The notes beneath the pieces are model-generated. The model had not been told where the DNA came from. It saw nothing but the letters and a program-made list of their open reading frames with translations, and searched no databases. The position numbers and the translations under genes are program-made. From NCBI RefSeq assembly GCF_013388255.1, contig NZ_CP058215.1, positions 1,302,001 through 1,366,000 on the forward strand: a DNA stretch of 64,000 bases. Reading direction: 5' to 3'. Position 1 is the stretch's first letter, and each line of letters starts with the position of its first letter. This DNA comes from Methanolobus zinderi (GTDB lineage Archaea > Halobacteriota > Methanosarcinia > Methanosarcinales > Methanosarcinaceae). Positions 24,569 to 33,392 of this stretch are shown piece by piece.

Positions 24569-24779
24569 ATAGAATCCCCCTTGAATTCATTTTTAAGATT
24601 AATAGCTGTATATCATATTGAAAAACAACGGTATATATTTGTTTTGGGATTCAGATAGTTTTGGAAGAAAATGTACCTGGTGTAACAGGAATGATTTATC
24701 TTATAGAAACATTATATTTTCTGTAAGATGTTGATCATGAATCTCGATCGGATATTTTTACTGTAGAGGAAGTAACTCA

Positions 24780-25565
24780 ATGAAGAAACAGATGCTTGAT
24801 GTTATATTTACATCGGAAAAAAGGAAGAATATTCTTCTCGTATTAAGGGACAGACCTGAAAATATGGACACTCTTCTCAGGCTGCTGGATACAAAAAGAA
24901 CAGCACTACTTCCACAAATCAGGATTCTGGAAGAGCACCATCTTGTGACTGTTTCTGACGGTCTATATAAGTTGACTACCATAGGCCGTCTGCTTGTCAA
25001 TCAGATATTTCCTCTGCAAACGACTATAAATGTTTTTGATACTGATATTGATTACTGGGGAACCCATTTTATTGATTTTATCCCCTCTCATCTTATGAAA
25101 AGGATAGATGAACTTGGTCCGTGTGAAGTGATCAAACCTCATGTTACAGAACTATATGATATCAACAGGGAGTTTTATGATGCGACCAGGAAATCTCAGT
25201 CTCACTATGTTGTCACAACATTTCTTCATCCGAATTTTGCGGAACTGGCCATTGAATTGATCAATAACGGTGTTGCTTTGAACTTTATACTAGCTCAAGA
25301 TCTGTGGCACAACTTATTAAAAAACCATAATGCAGTTCTATCAGACTTTATTCAGAATGAACTGGTAAACATTTTTGTTTACCCGGAAAAGATGGATTTC
25401 CAGTTTGTTTCCATTAACGAATACCAGACAATGCTGGCTTTGTTCAAGAATAACAGTGAAGTTGATACAAAATATCTTTTATGTAAAGGGAAAGACAGTT
25501 TCAGGTGGGGGAAAGATATTTTTGAATACTATCTGAAGGATTCGACACCAATCTCAGAAATGTAA
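24780..25565 (+). CDS. FilR1/Msr-family HTH regulator (paralogue 4)
   Basis: A 261-residue winged-helix/FilR1 protein: VIFTSEKRKNILLVLRDRP and LDTKRTALLPQIRILEE in the HTH; IDYWGTHFIDFIPSH, FRWGKDIFEYY and the tail DSTPISEM in the effector domain. GAGG precedes ATG 24780 by ten bases. It converges with the gene for the intact glycine-betaine-type binding protein. The broken copy of that protein also sits within this regulator cluster, so regulators and binding proteins may have been duplicated together. Confidence 0.9.
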   Translation: MKKQMLDVIFTSEKRKNILLVLRDRPENMDTLLRLLDTKRTALLPQIRILEEHHLVTVSDGLYKLTTIGRLLVNQIFPLQTTINVFDTDIDYWGTHFIDFIPSHLMKRIDELGPCEVIKPHVTELYDINREFYDATRKSQSHYVVTTFLHPNFAELAIELINNGVALNFILAQDLWHNLLKNHNAVLSDFIQNELVNIFVYPEKMDFQFVSINEYQTMLALFKNNSEVDTKYLLCKGKDSFRWGKDIFEYYLKDSTPISEM

Positions 25566-25632
25566 AATTATTCCTTTTTCAGTGATCGTTTACCTTAAAC
25601 AATAAAAAAAAGTATGTGTGAGGAAGATATCC

Positions 25633-26535
25633 TCACTGGGTACCAAGTACCTCATCTGCCTTTTCAGGGTTTTCTGCAAGCCATTCAGCTGCAGCTTCAT
25701 CCGGTGTCTTACCTTCATCGATGGCGATCATCAGTGATTCGATGTCGGAAAGATCCATCTCGAAGTTCTGGATAAGCTGGTAGAATTCAGGGTTATCCTC
25801 TTCAAAACCGGTCCTTGTAAGAATGATCAGATCGTCACTTTCTCCGTAAACACCCTGAGAGTCTTCAAGGAATTTCAGACCATCGATACGTGCAAAACTC
25901 CAGTGTGGTCTCCAGAGGGTTACTACTACCCATTCTTCGTTGTCGATCTTGTCCTGAAGTTCTGTGGTCATTCCTACGGTACTGCTGGAATAGAGTTCGT
26001 ATTCTTCAAGGTCATAGTCTGCAATGCAGCTTTCCGTATTCTGCATTATACCTGCTCCTGGCTCGATACCGCCGATCTGGTTGTCGAACTTGCTGGCATT
26101 GCCTTTAAGCTCATCGATGGTGTCGATGGGTACGTATTCAGGGACCACGAGTCCGCATTTTGCACCTGATGCCACGACCTGTGCCTTGTTCAGATCATCT
26201 CCGTATTTCTCCCAGTAAGGTGCCTGGGTCGCAGGGAGCCATGCGTGGATAAGCACATCGAGGTCACCCTGTGCAGTAGCCTGGTAGAGACCACCAAGAT
26301 CTGCACTTACGATCTCATATTCGTATCCTCCTTCATCGAGGATCTGTGTGAAAACAGCAGAAGCTGCCCGTGAGTCGTCCCACTGGACAACTCCGATCTT
26401 CACTTTTTCAGTTGTTGTTGATGTTTCTGCTGCTTCTGCTTCTCCGGTATCATCCTGAGTATCTGTACAACCAGAAACTGCTATGGCAAGTATAACCATA
26501 AAGCAAGCTAACAATTTTACGTATTTATTTTTCAA
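25633..26535 (-). CDS. Glycine-betaine-type ABC substrate-binding lipoprotein
   Basis: A 300-residue OpuAC-type binding protein. The lipoprotein signal (LLACFMVILAIAVSGC) predicts membrane anchoring outside the cell. The mature part holds VVQWDDSRAASAV, QGDLDVLIHAWLPATQ, EPGAGIMQ and WVVVTLWRPHWSFARI, in which Trp residues form the aromatic cage for quaternary ammonium ligands. Betaine is both an osmolyte and, via dimethylglycine, linked to methylotrophic substrates in this group of archaea. The start is TTG 26535 after GGAGG. No permease or ATPase lies beside it, so it must work with a transporter encoded elsewhere. Confidence 0.9.
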   Translation of the reverse strand: MKNKYVKLLACFMVILAIAVSGCTDTQDDTGEAEAAETSTTTEKVKIGVVQWDDSRAASAVFTQILDEGGYEYEIVSADLGGLYQATAQGDLDVLIHAWLPATQAPYWEKYGDDLNKAQVVASGAKCGLVVPEYVPIDTIDELKGNASKFDNQIGGIEPGAGIMQNTESCIADYDLEEYELYSSSTVGMTTELQDKIDNEEWVVVTLWRPHWSFARIDGLKFLEDSQGVYGESDDLIILTRTGFEEDNPEFYQLIQNFEMDLSDIESLMIAIDEGKTPDEAAAEWLAENPEKADEVLGTQ

Positions 26536-26968
26536 CTACTTACCTCCGTTGTTTTTTGTTTTTGAGTCAGATAGTTATTATGCGGCGCTAACCGCTATAA
26601 AGTGAAATAGTCAAACCTTGTGTAGTTCCTGTTTTCCATATACAGGGGAAAAATACTTTCTGCGTTTTTTGCTTTCAATATTTATATGGTTACGGCTATT
26701 GATTATGTTTAAACCGCTATTTAGTGCAATCTCATTTTATTTAAGTTGTTCGATTTAAGTCTTAGAACAGAGTTCTAATAAAGCTTTTTTTGACAAATAC
26801 AGTAATAAAATGACTTTTCAGTGAAAGATAATACAGGAATCCATAATTTTTGAAGTCAGAAATATGTTCATTTGTTCATTAAGTTCCACTATATTTTATT
26901 TAAGTCATTACAGCATATACTTCTGTGATGAAAAGAATTTATCTGTGAATCCATTTGGATGTGGCTGG
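26536..26968. promoter_or_regulatory. 433-base divergent control region with a 14-base direct repeat
   Basis: No gene is visible. ACCGCTATAAAGTG (26591-26604) and ACCGCTATTTAGTG (26713-26726) are near-identical and in the same orientation. They lie 122 bases apart, upstream of the binding-protein gene on one side and of regulator paralogue 5 on the other. They could be operator copies for an osmotic or substrate-responsive factor. The region is otherwise AT-rich. Confidence 0.45.
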
Positions 26969-27763
26969 ATGGGAAAACAATTGCTGGATATTATTTTTTC
27001 CTCAGAGAAGAGAAAGCGTGTCCTCTTATTATTGCAGGACGGACCAAAGGAAACAAATACCCTGCTCAGATCACTGGATACAAAAAGAAAATCTTTGCTT
27101 CCGCAGATTAAGGTTCTGGAAGATAATAACCTTGTTTTCCACTATAAAGATACTTATGAGCTAACCAGTATCGGTAAAGTTGTTGTCGATAAAATGAGTC
27201 CTCTGGTAGACAATATCGAGCTTTTTGAAAGTGATATTGATTACTGGGGTACACACAGGCTTGATTTCGTTCCAGCAGTTTTACTTAAGGAAATGAGACA
27301 GGTGAAAAACTGTACTATACTACAGCCGTCACTGACTGAATTATTCGAGCTTAATAGAAGATTCATGGAAGAAACATACAATTCAAGTCATCTATGTACA
27401 GTTACTACGCTATTCCATCCACAGTTCAGGGATATATATTTGAAATTAGTTGACTCAGGGGTAAAGATCTCACTGATCATTTCAGATGAGCTGTTCCGGA
27501 AGACTAAAGCAGAAAAGTACAGTGACCTCAAACAAATCATGAATCAAAAATCGGTAGATATCTTTGTTTACAATAAGCCGATAAAACTTGCCAGTTTTTC
27601 AGTGAATAATCATTCCCTGATCCTCCGATTGCTTGCTACTGAAGGCCAATATGATAATCGATATTTGATACTGGAAGGACAGGGTGCTGTCAACTGGGGA
27701 AAAGAAGTGTTTGATTATTATCTGAAGGAATCCATGCCTATTACTGAAATTCAGCAAGCATGA
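26969..27763 (+). CDS. FilR1/Msr-family HTH regulator (paralogue 5)
   Basis: A 264-residue regulator from ATG 26969; the frame is open upstream to 26864 but those residues do not belong to the family. Motifs: IIFSSEKRKRVLLLLQDGP, LDTKRKSLLPQIKVLED, IDYWGTHRLDFVPA, LLATEGQYDNRYL and VNWGKEVFDYY. The sequence before the start, GGATGTGGCTGGATG, is almost repeated before paralogue 6 (GGATGTGCCTGGATG), which marks these two as recent duplicates with a shared ribosome binding site. Confidence 0.9.
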   Translation: MGKQLLDIIFSSEKRKRVLLLLQDGPKETNTLLRSLDTKRKSLLPQIKVLEDNNLVFHYKDTYELTSIGKVVVDKMSPLVDNIELFESDIDYWGTHRLDFVPAVLLKEMRQVKNCTILQPSLTELFELNRRFMEETYNSSHLCTVTTLFHPQFRDIYLKLVDSGVKISLIISDELFRKTKAEKYSDLKQIMNQKSVDIFVYNKPIKLASFSVNNHSLILRLLATEGQYDNRYLILEGQGAVNWGKEVFDYYLKESMPITEIQQA

Positions 27764-27796
27764 AGCTCAGATGTTTTCTATAACAATGTCTTGCAT

Positions 27797-28561
27797 TTAC
27801 ACTGATCTGAAAAGACGAAAACCAAGGGAATAATATCCATAGTTCGGGTGGAAACTGCTGCGATAGGACGACTTGCATTTACCGGGATAATTGACCCAGC
27901 TTCCTCCATGCAGTACCAGCCCCGAGCCAAATCCCGTTCCCAGAGAAATAGCAGCCTGAGAAGCTTTGTATCTTCTATGATACCTGTCACGACACCATTC
28001 CCATACATTGCCATGCATATCGTACAGTCCCCAGGCATTCGGTTCCTTCAGACCCACAGCATGCGTCTTATGTCCTGCATTCTCATAGTACCAGGCATAT
28101 TTGCTTAATTGTGATTCATTATCTCCAAAATAATATTGTGTTGTAGTACCAGCCCTACAGGCATATTCCCATTCAGCAGCGGATGGGAGACGGTACTTAT
28201 CGTTTCCTTCTTTTTTGTTCAGTTTCGCTATAAACTCCTGCACATCATACCAGGAAACACATTCTACGGGTCTGTCATCTCCTTCAAAACACGAGGGATC
28301 GGTACCCATCAAATTTTTCCACTCTTTCTGTGTTACTAAATATTTTCCCAGATAGAATGGTTTTGAGACTATCACCTTATGAACCATTTTTCTGTCTTCA
28401 TATCCCTTCAAACCCACCTGAATCTCACCTGCAGGTACAAGTACAAATTCCATGCCAAGGGAATTCTTTACAGATGCAGCAGGCTTGTGCTGTTTTTCCT
28501 CTGAGTCATCCATTATTCTATCGACCATAGTTGAGCTTTGCTTTGAAAACTTTCCTGTCAT
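27797..28561 (-). CDS. SUMF1/formylglycine-generating-enzyme-like protein
   Basis: A 254-residue protein with one FGE-sulfatase (SUMF1/EgtB/PvdO) domain from about residue 30 to the end. Typical landmarks: GMEFVLVPAGE, the segment PFYLGKYLVTQKEW, RPVECVSWYDVQEF, YRLPSAAEWEYACRAG, YDMHGNVWEWCRDRY and a final GGSWVNYPGKCKSSYR to GFRLF. Of the two active-site cysteines of true formylglycine-generating enzyme, only the second (GKC) is kept; the first aligns with Asn. It is therefore probably not a sulfatase activator. Domains of this kind also carry out other oxidations or bind ligands. No sulfatase gene is nearby. Confidence 0.85.
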   Translation of the reverse strand: MTGKFSKQSSTMVDRIMDDSEEKQHKPAASVKNSLGMEFVLVPAGEIQVGLKGYEDRKMVHKVIVSKPFYLGKYLVTQKEWKNLMGTDPSCFEGDDRPVECVSWYDVQEFIAKLNKKEGNDKYRLPSAAEWEYACRAGTTTQYYFGDNESQLSKYAWYYENAGHKTHAVGLKEPNAWGLYDMHGNVWEWCRDRYHRRYKASQAAISLGTGFGSGLVLHGGSWVNYPGKCKSSYRSSFHPNYGYYSLGFRLFRSV

Positions 28562-28749
28562 AATGACTTACCGGATTATACTTAGCCTTTACATCTGTGA
28601 ATCAGGAAGAAAGCTAATTCCGAATAATGTAAATTGTTCTGCCTTTTGCTGGCTTACAGACAGGAATAGACTAAACTGACCCCGTAAATTTATGGGATTA
28701 GGATTTGATATGCAGGAAATCATGAAAAGAAGAAGGCTCAGAACTTAAT

Positions 28750-29352
28750 CTATGAGTCTTCCTTGATTTCTAAGAGCCTATTTACAAAATCCTCAATTTG
28801 CTTCAGGTCATCTGCCCTTATGTGATTATAAGAAGCAACGGCATGTACTTTGCAATCGCTATTGATGACCTTGTGTAATTCACTGATATCTTTAATTATA
28901 TCATTCCTGTAACTGAAAATATCATTAGCGAACTTACTGAAAAAGTCGTATTTATAATAATGGCTGTCTATGGAGTATAATGAACTGATGATTCCTTTCG
29001 TCATTCCCACAGGTTTCATTTGTACTCTGTATTCCTTATGATCAGGCTTGTCATCATTCCACAGGACAGCTATTTCCTGACCTTCTTTGACAAATTTACA
29101 ATTCTCAAAAATATCGACCTTATATTCAAAACCATTGTACTGGAGTGTTTTAGTCCATCTCCATCCTGAATGACTGTGTACGATCCCTGTAAGATTTATA
29201 TTCTCAACGATATACTGCGGGTTTTCCATTTCCATTCTTCTTGAATAGACAAGATATTCGGCAACTTCATTAAATCCCCAGCTCAAAATCACATCATTTG
29301 CTTCCTCAGGCTCCAGATGAATCTCATCTGCTGAATCATGCGAATTGGTCAT
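28750..29352 (-). CDS. Hypothetical 200-residue protein
   Basis: The start is ATG 29352, with GGGTGAT four bases upstream (a GTG at 29361 is possible). The product begins MTNSHDSADEIHLEPEEAND and is soluble and mixed alpha/beta. A central strand-rich region (LTGIVHSHSGWRWTKTLQY; NGFEYKVDIFENCKFV) precedes a helical C-terminus. No family is recognised and the neighbours give no clue. Confidence 0.6.
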   Translation of the reverse strand: MTNSHDSADEIHLEPEEANDVILSWGFNEVAEYLVYSRRMEMENPQYIVENINLTGIVHSHSGWRWTKTLQYNGFEYKVDIFENCKFVKEGQEIAVLWNDDKPDHKEYRVQMKPVGMTKGIISSLYSIDSHYYKYDFFSKFANDIFSYRNDIIKDISELHKVINSDCKVHAVASYNHIRADDLKQIEDFVNRLLEIKEDS

Positions 29353-29551
29353 ATTTATCACCCAATTTATAATCTAATATGATAATTGGTCTGAATAGCT
29401 TTACAAGTTTTGCATTGGTAAAAAGTTTAGATTCAGGTAAGTGCACCGAAGTCAGGAGCCATTTCACTTATCCTCCTTATAATCCGGGTCTGTTGCTGTC
29501 CAGTTAGAGCGAGCATGTCTTTCAACCAGGCTATCTGATATTTTTTAAAAA

Positions 29552-29941
29552 TTATGCAACTGCTTCGGCAGCCAGATTGGTATTCTTTCTTTTGAGATAT
29601 CGTTCACATTGTTTCAACGTATCATAACCAAGCATTATTCCCAGCATGAAATCTTCTTCATCTGTAAATTCAGAAAGGTTTTTCTGGCCGATTCTTTTGA
29701 GAACGCTTATGCACTTCCTGTCCCCAAAGAATACGTTTATCTTTTGATCTGAAAATCGCTGAATGAAATAATCCACATTCTTTTTTTCAAGCAACTTTAC
29801 TATCTCTTTTTCAAAATTAACACTGGATGTATGCAGGACAAGATGCCTTATACCTTTCTGGTATTCGTAAACGTGGTGTCGTAACACCTTCATATTGCCA
29901 TGATGATGTGTCCGCAATATCTCTTCATTAATATTGTTCAA
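29552..29941 (-). CDS. DUF2023-like protein
   Basis: A 129-residue protein. HHVYEYQKGIRHLVLHT near the N-terminus, NVFFGDRKCISVLKRI in the middle and EEDFMLGIMLGYDTLKQCERY near the C-terminus match the pattern I know for DUF2023, a small family of unknown function often found near flavodoxins in bacteria. The start TTG 29941 is fixed by GGAGGGG six bases upstream. The first 16 residues (with HHHG) are an extension of the usual family start. An iron-sulfur flavoprotein is encoded about 4 kb away, not adjacent. Confidence 0.6.
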   Translation of the reverse strand: MNNINEEILRTHHHGNMKVLRHHVYEYQKGIRHLVLHTSSVNFEKEIVKLLEKKNVDYFIQRFSDQKINVFFGDRKCISVLKRIGQKNLSEFTDEEDFMLGIMLGYDTLKQCERYLKRKNTNLAAEAVA

Positions 29942-30555
29942 TCACATCCCCTCCGTTTTATCAGCTTATTCATGGTCTGATAGATTATCATGAACTAAAA
30001 CCTCAGAATAATCTGTTCTTGTCCAGATCCTGAAGCGTCTGAATCTCTGATGTGTCCTTCTTGAAAGCTTGCATTCCACGATTGAATCCTCCGAATAAGT
30101 TAAATCTCTGAACTTCCTGGTTTGTGCGATTTGCTTTTTTATAGCTTCTTAATCATTCACTTGTAGGTATGACTACATGTTTTTTGTAAGGCTATATTAT
30201 TCATAAAATATAAGCCTGTTGGGTAGGCTAATATTTTTAGCAGCGGTGAAACCCCTTGTTTATATAACGATTTCAAAAATCGGGTAAAAATAAGGATTTG
30301 GTGTATACCCATTATATGACACCTTTTCGAAGTGTTTGGAGGCTATCAGGCAGCATAGTTGAGAGACCATACTTTAAAATGACAACAGGAGTGGTTTTTC
30401 TTAGGCAGATCGGTTACTGCCTGATAGCAGATCCTATATTGACTTGTAAGTATTTAAATTTATAGGTATGGCTAATATTAGTTTGTAAGATTAAATTAAG
30501 TCATTCTCGTTACTATACCTGCTTGATTAAACGTGACAGTGCTTACTATGTTTTT
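29942..30555. other. 614-base region with a spaced 12-bp inverted repeat
   Basis: No intact gene is seen. GCTATCAGGCAG (30342-30353) and CTGCCTGATAGC (30417-30428) are perfect inverted copies 63 bases apart, which makes an RNA hairpin or a tiny mobile-element end possible. On the minus strand, 30003-30152 is an open frame of 49 codons without a start codon (LRSYKKANRTNQEVQRF at its start), probably a gene remnant; an internal ATG with GGAGG would give only 23 residues. Two TAGG..GGCTAATATT motifs occur near 30222 and 30462. Confidence 0.4.
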
Positions 30556-31205
30556 TCAGTCTTTTATTCCAACTGATAAGTAAACAAATCCCCAGTACAT
30601 TTCACTCAGAGACGATCTCTGGAAATACATCTCAACAGATTCCCACGGATGTCTGTGTCTGAGGTCTTTCCTGACACCAAAAGGCTTTGTTAGCAATATC
30701 ATCAGGGGTGCGAGATATCTCACATAACCCCCCGGCATTCTGAAATCAAGAATTGCAATTCTGCCACCCTTTTTCAGAGATTCACTGCAATTTCTGATCA
30801 CCATGTCATAGTCAGGAGACAGTGTCAATGCAAATGTTGAGAAGACCGCATCGACACCATCCGGTATATTGTATCGGGCAACATCACCGTGAAAGAACTC
30901 AACATTGTTCCAGTTATTCTTCCTGACACGCTCCCGGGCTTTTTTCAGCATTTTGTCAGTTATGTCCACTCCTATGATCTTTCCCTCGTTCCCGATCTTT
31001 TCCTGAAGCAATGGAAAGTTCAGACCCGTACCACAACCCAGTTCCACGACAGTATCACCTTTACCGGGTCAAGTGAGTCAATCGTAAGGGCTCTGTAATG
31101 ATGAAATCTAAAACCGATCAAATAATACAGGCTGGCACTGATATCGTAGTTTTCAGCTCTTTTCCTGTAAAGATCTGCAACCTCTTTTGGACTTAATACT
31201 GACAA
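30556..31205 (-). pseudogene. Class I SAM methyltransferase with a single-base frameshift
   Basis: A UbiE/Menaquinone-type methyltransferase of about 216 residues, split into two frames. The 5' part starts at TTG 31205 (MSVLSPKEVADLYRKRAENYD) and the 3' part contains motif I, VELGCGTGLNFPLL, then IIGVDITDKMLKKAR. Adding one base to GTAAAGGTG at about 31057-31062 joins them as DPVKGDTVVELGCGTG, so the lesion is one missing base just before motif I. Everything else is conserved, which suggests a very recent mutation or an assembly error. The C-terminal half resembles methyltransferases acting on quinones, sterols or small molecules. It is a single gene. Confidence 0.75.
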
Positions 31206-31348
31206 ATTATCCCACCGGCATGATATAGTTTATATTTTGGATCCGGAAGGCTAAAAAGGTTCTTGTGTAAGATTGAAGGCTCAAATGGATGTGTAAGATA
31301 AGATTAAAGGTGGTCGATCTAATGCTGCTTCATTGGAATGTTAACTGA

Positions 31349-31642
31349 TCAAACAGATAATTCCACATCTTTCCTAAAAGCGACAAAGTTGCTAAAATCT
31401 CTTGCATGGGTTTTGTAATCAGTATAATACCATGCCCCATTTTTACAGACTTTATCACCAATTACAATATCATAATAGTTGATCTGTCCTTTTTCATCTT
31501 TAGTATGATGGTCGTTTTCTTTTAAATATTGCATATTCAGATAATCACGGTTGAAATACTTGGTTCCATCAATCATTACGAAATCATTTGTTTTTCCAAG
31601 TTGTGTACCGTTTAATTTAATTTCCCATTTTAATCTTACCAT
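31349..31642 (-). CDS. DUF427-family small protein
   Basis: A 97-residue protein of the DUF427 type, a beta-rich tandem fold. The family pattern is visible: WEIKLNGTQLGKTND, then YFNRDYLNMQYLKENDHHT, YYDIVIGDKVCKNGAWYY and NFVAFRKDVELSV. The usual CPxKG segment reads DEKG here, so a conserved Cys is missing. ATG 31642 has GGGA nine bases upstream; a TTG at 31651 is less likely. Function of the family is unknown. Confidence 0.75.
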   Translation of the reverse strand: MVRLKWEIKLNGTQLGKTNDFVMIDGTKYFNRDYLNMQYLKENDHHTKDEKGQINYYDIVIGDKVCKNGAWYYTDYKTHARDFSNFVAFRKDVELSV

Positions 31643-31950
31643 TATGCTCAATCCCTGAATTATTGATTACCTGTTTGTTGCAAATTCATCAGACAGGCGA
31701 ATATGTCATTACCTTCTGCTTATTTAGAAACGGATATAACATTACTCATGTCATCCTATCAATCCCGTTGATTGAAACAACAGAAAAACAAAATATCAAG
31801 TCCTTATTTAGATTAATAGGGTTGATTTTATATTTGAAATTAGAATAATTTAATGTTTGAAAAATGAACAAAAAATGATTTTTGTCGGGTAAATAAGAAG
31901 CGAGTCATTCAGGATAATTGAACGATTCGCTTTATAGTATCATATTTAAT

Positions 31951-32259
31951 TTAGGATATTACTAATCTTTCTACGACTGAACCTTCCTCCACTGCATCAA
32001 GTATCTCATCGATATCATCTTCAGTTACCTCGCCATACCATGTCTGTTGTGGGTAGATCATTACTATCGGTCCCTTCTCACAAATACCAACACACCCGGT
32101 CCAGGTAACCATTATTTCACCTTCCAGATCCCTGTCCATTACTTCCTCGGTAAACATCTGTACCAAATCATGTGAGTCCTTGTTCTGGCACGCGCCCTGT
32201 ACCTTTCCATTTAGTCTTGTGCTTCCACAAATAAAGATATGATTTTCTGGTTTTTGCAT
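31951..32259 (-). CDS. [2Fe-2S] thioredoxin-like ferredoxin
   Basis: A 102-residue protein with the thioredoxin-like [2Fe-2S] ferredoxin fold (NuoE/HoxE C-terminal domain type). The four cluster ligands are C11, C24, C56 and C60 (C-x12-C and TGCVGIC). AAGGAGG precedes ATG 32259. It carries no partner domain and no hydrogenase or dehydrogenase subunit is adjacent, so it is probably a free electron carrier or a redox sensor. It might serve the Isf flavoprotein nearby, but nothing in the sequence links them. Confidence 0.9.
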   Translation of the reverse strand: MQKPENHIFICGSTRLNGKVQGACQNKDSHDLVQMFTEEVMDRDLEGEIMVTWTGCVGICEKGPIVMIYPQQTWYGEVTEDDIDEILDAVEEGSVVERLVIS

Positions 32260-32561
32260 GATAAGCCTCCTTGAGCTGTTCTGAGCTATGTCTTTAAGAA
32301 AAAGACATGTACACGGAAGGCAATTACTTATGTTATTATATTTAACTATTTGTATTGCTACTTTGGTCAGATAAATAGCGCATCCGGGAGACAGGTTGAA
32401 ACTTTAAGTTATATCCGTAGGGTTTCAGACCATTTGAATAAAGAACACAATCATGTTGCTGGTACGGAAGATTGTATCAGATTTAACTTATATACATTCA
32501 AACATATATTCCATTATAGAGAGCAGTGTGTAGCTCGATATTTTTATATGGATGTGCCTGG
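32260..32561. other. Roughly 300-base upstream region of paralogue 6
   Basis: No gene is supported. A TATA-like TTATATAC lies near 32487-32494, suitably upstream of the regulator at 32562. No clear inverted repeat is seen beside it. Confidence 0.35.
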
Positions 32562-33347
32562 ATGAGTAAATCATTAATTGACATCATATTTACTTCTGAA
32601 AAGAGAAAGTGTGCTCTTCTACTATTGAAAGACGGCCCCCTGAAAATGGATTCGCTTCTCAGTTCGATGGAAACAAAGCGCCAGGCTTTGCTTCCGCAGT
32701 TGAAGGTATTGACAGATAATCATCTCGTTTATCATCATGGTGATGAATACGAGTTAACTGTTATTGGTGAGATGATAGTCGACAAAATTTCCCCTTTACT
32801 GAACACTGTAAATGTTTTTGATACTGATATCGATTACTGGGGAAGCCATGACATTGACTTCATACCGCCGCATCTTTTAGAAAGAGTATATGAATTAGGC
32901 CAGGGTAGAGTTATAAAGCCGTCCATTGCAGATTTCTACGAAGTCAATACGAAGATTGTTGAAACTACGATGAAATCAAAATCAATGCGTATCATTTCGT
33001 CTTTCATACATCCTGATTCTTTTAATAAAATTGAAGCTTTCATCGCAAGCGGTGTAGAAATAACTATAATCATAACCAGAGAACTCTATGAGAAATTAAG
33101 AGTTGAAAATTACGACGAGTTTAAGCTGTTGCTGGAAAATGAGAAGATCAGAATTTTACTTTATCCTGATAAAATCGGTTTCATTGCCTTTACACAAAAT
33201 GCTTATTGTAATTTTTTCAGGTTGCTGTCAAAAGAAGGTCTCTATGACAATATGCTACTTTTTTTCTGCAATCCGGAGGCTCTTGAGTGGGGAAACGAAT
33301 TCTTTGAATTCTACCTGAAGGATTCCACCCCAATTATTGAGATATAA
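32562..33347 (+). CDS. FilR1/Msr-family HTH regulator (paralogue 6)
   Basis: A 261-residue winged-helix/FilR1 protein from ATG 32562. Motifs: IIFTSEKRKCALLLLKDGP, METKRQALLPQLKVLTD, IDYWGSHDIDFIPPH, LLSKEGLYDNMLL and LEWGNEFFEFY, with the tail DSTPIIEI shared with paralogues 3-5. It shares its start region with paralogue 5. The next gene in the opposite direction encodes the Isf flavoprotein, which might be a regulatory target; this is only proximity. Confidence 0.9.
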   Translation: MSKSLIDIIFTSEKRKCALLLLKDGPLKMDSLLSSMETKRQALLPQLKVLTDNHLVYHHGDEYELTVIGEMIVDKISPLLNTVNVFDTDIDYWGSHDIDFIPPHLLERVYELGQGRVIKPSIADFYEVNTKIVETTMKSKSMRIISSFIHPDSFNKIEAFIASGVEITIIITRELYEKLRVENYDEFKLLLENEKIRILLYPDKIGFIAFTQNAYCNFFRLLSKEGLYDNMLLFFCNPEALEWGNEFFEFYLKDSTPIIEI

Positions 33348-33392
33348 GACTCAGAATAAGAATAGAATAAAAATTTTATACCGGCTTATATT

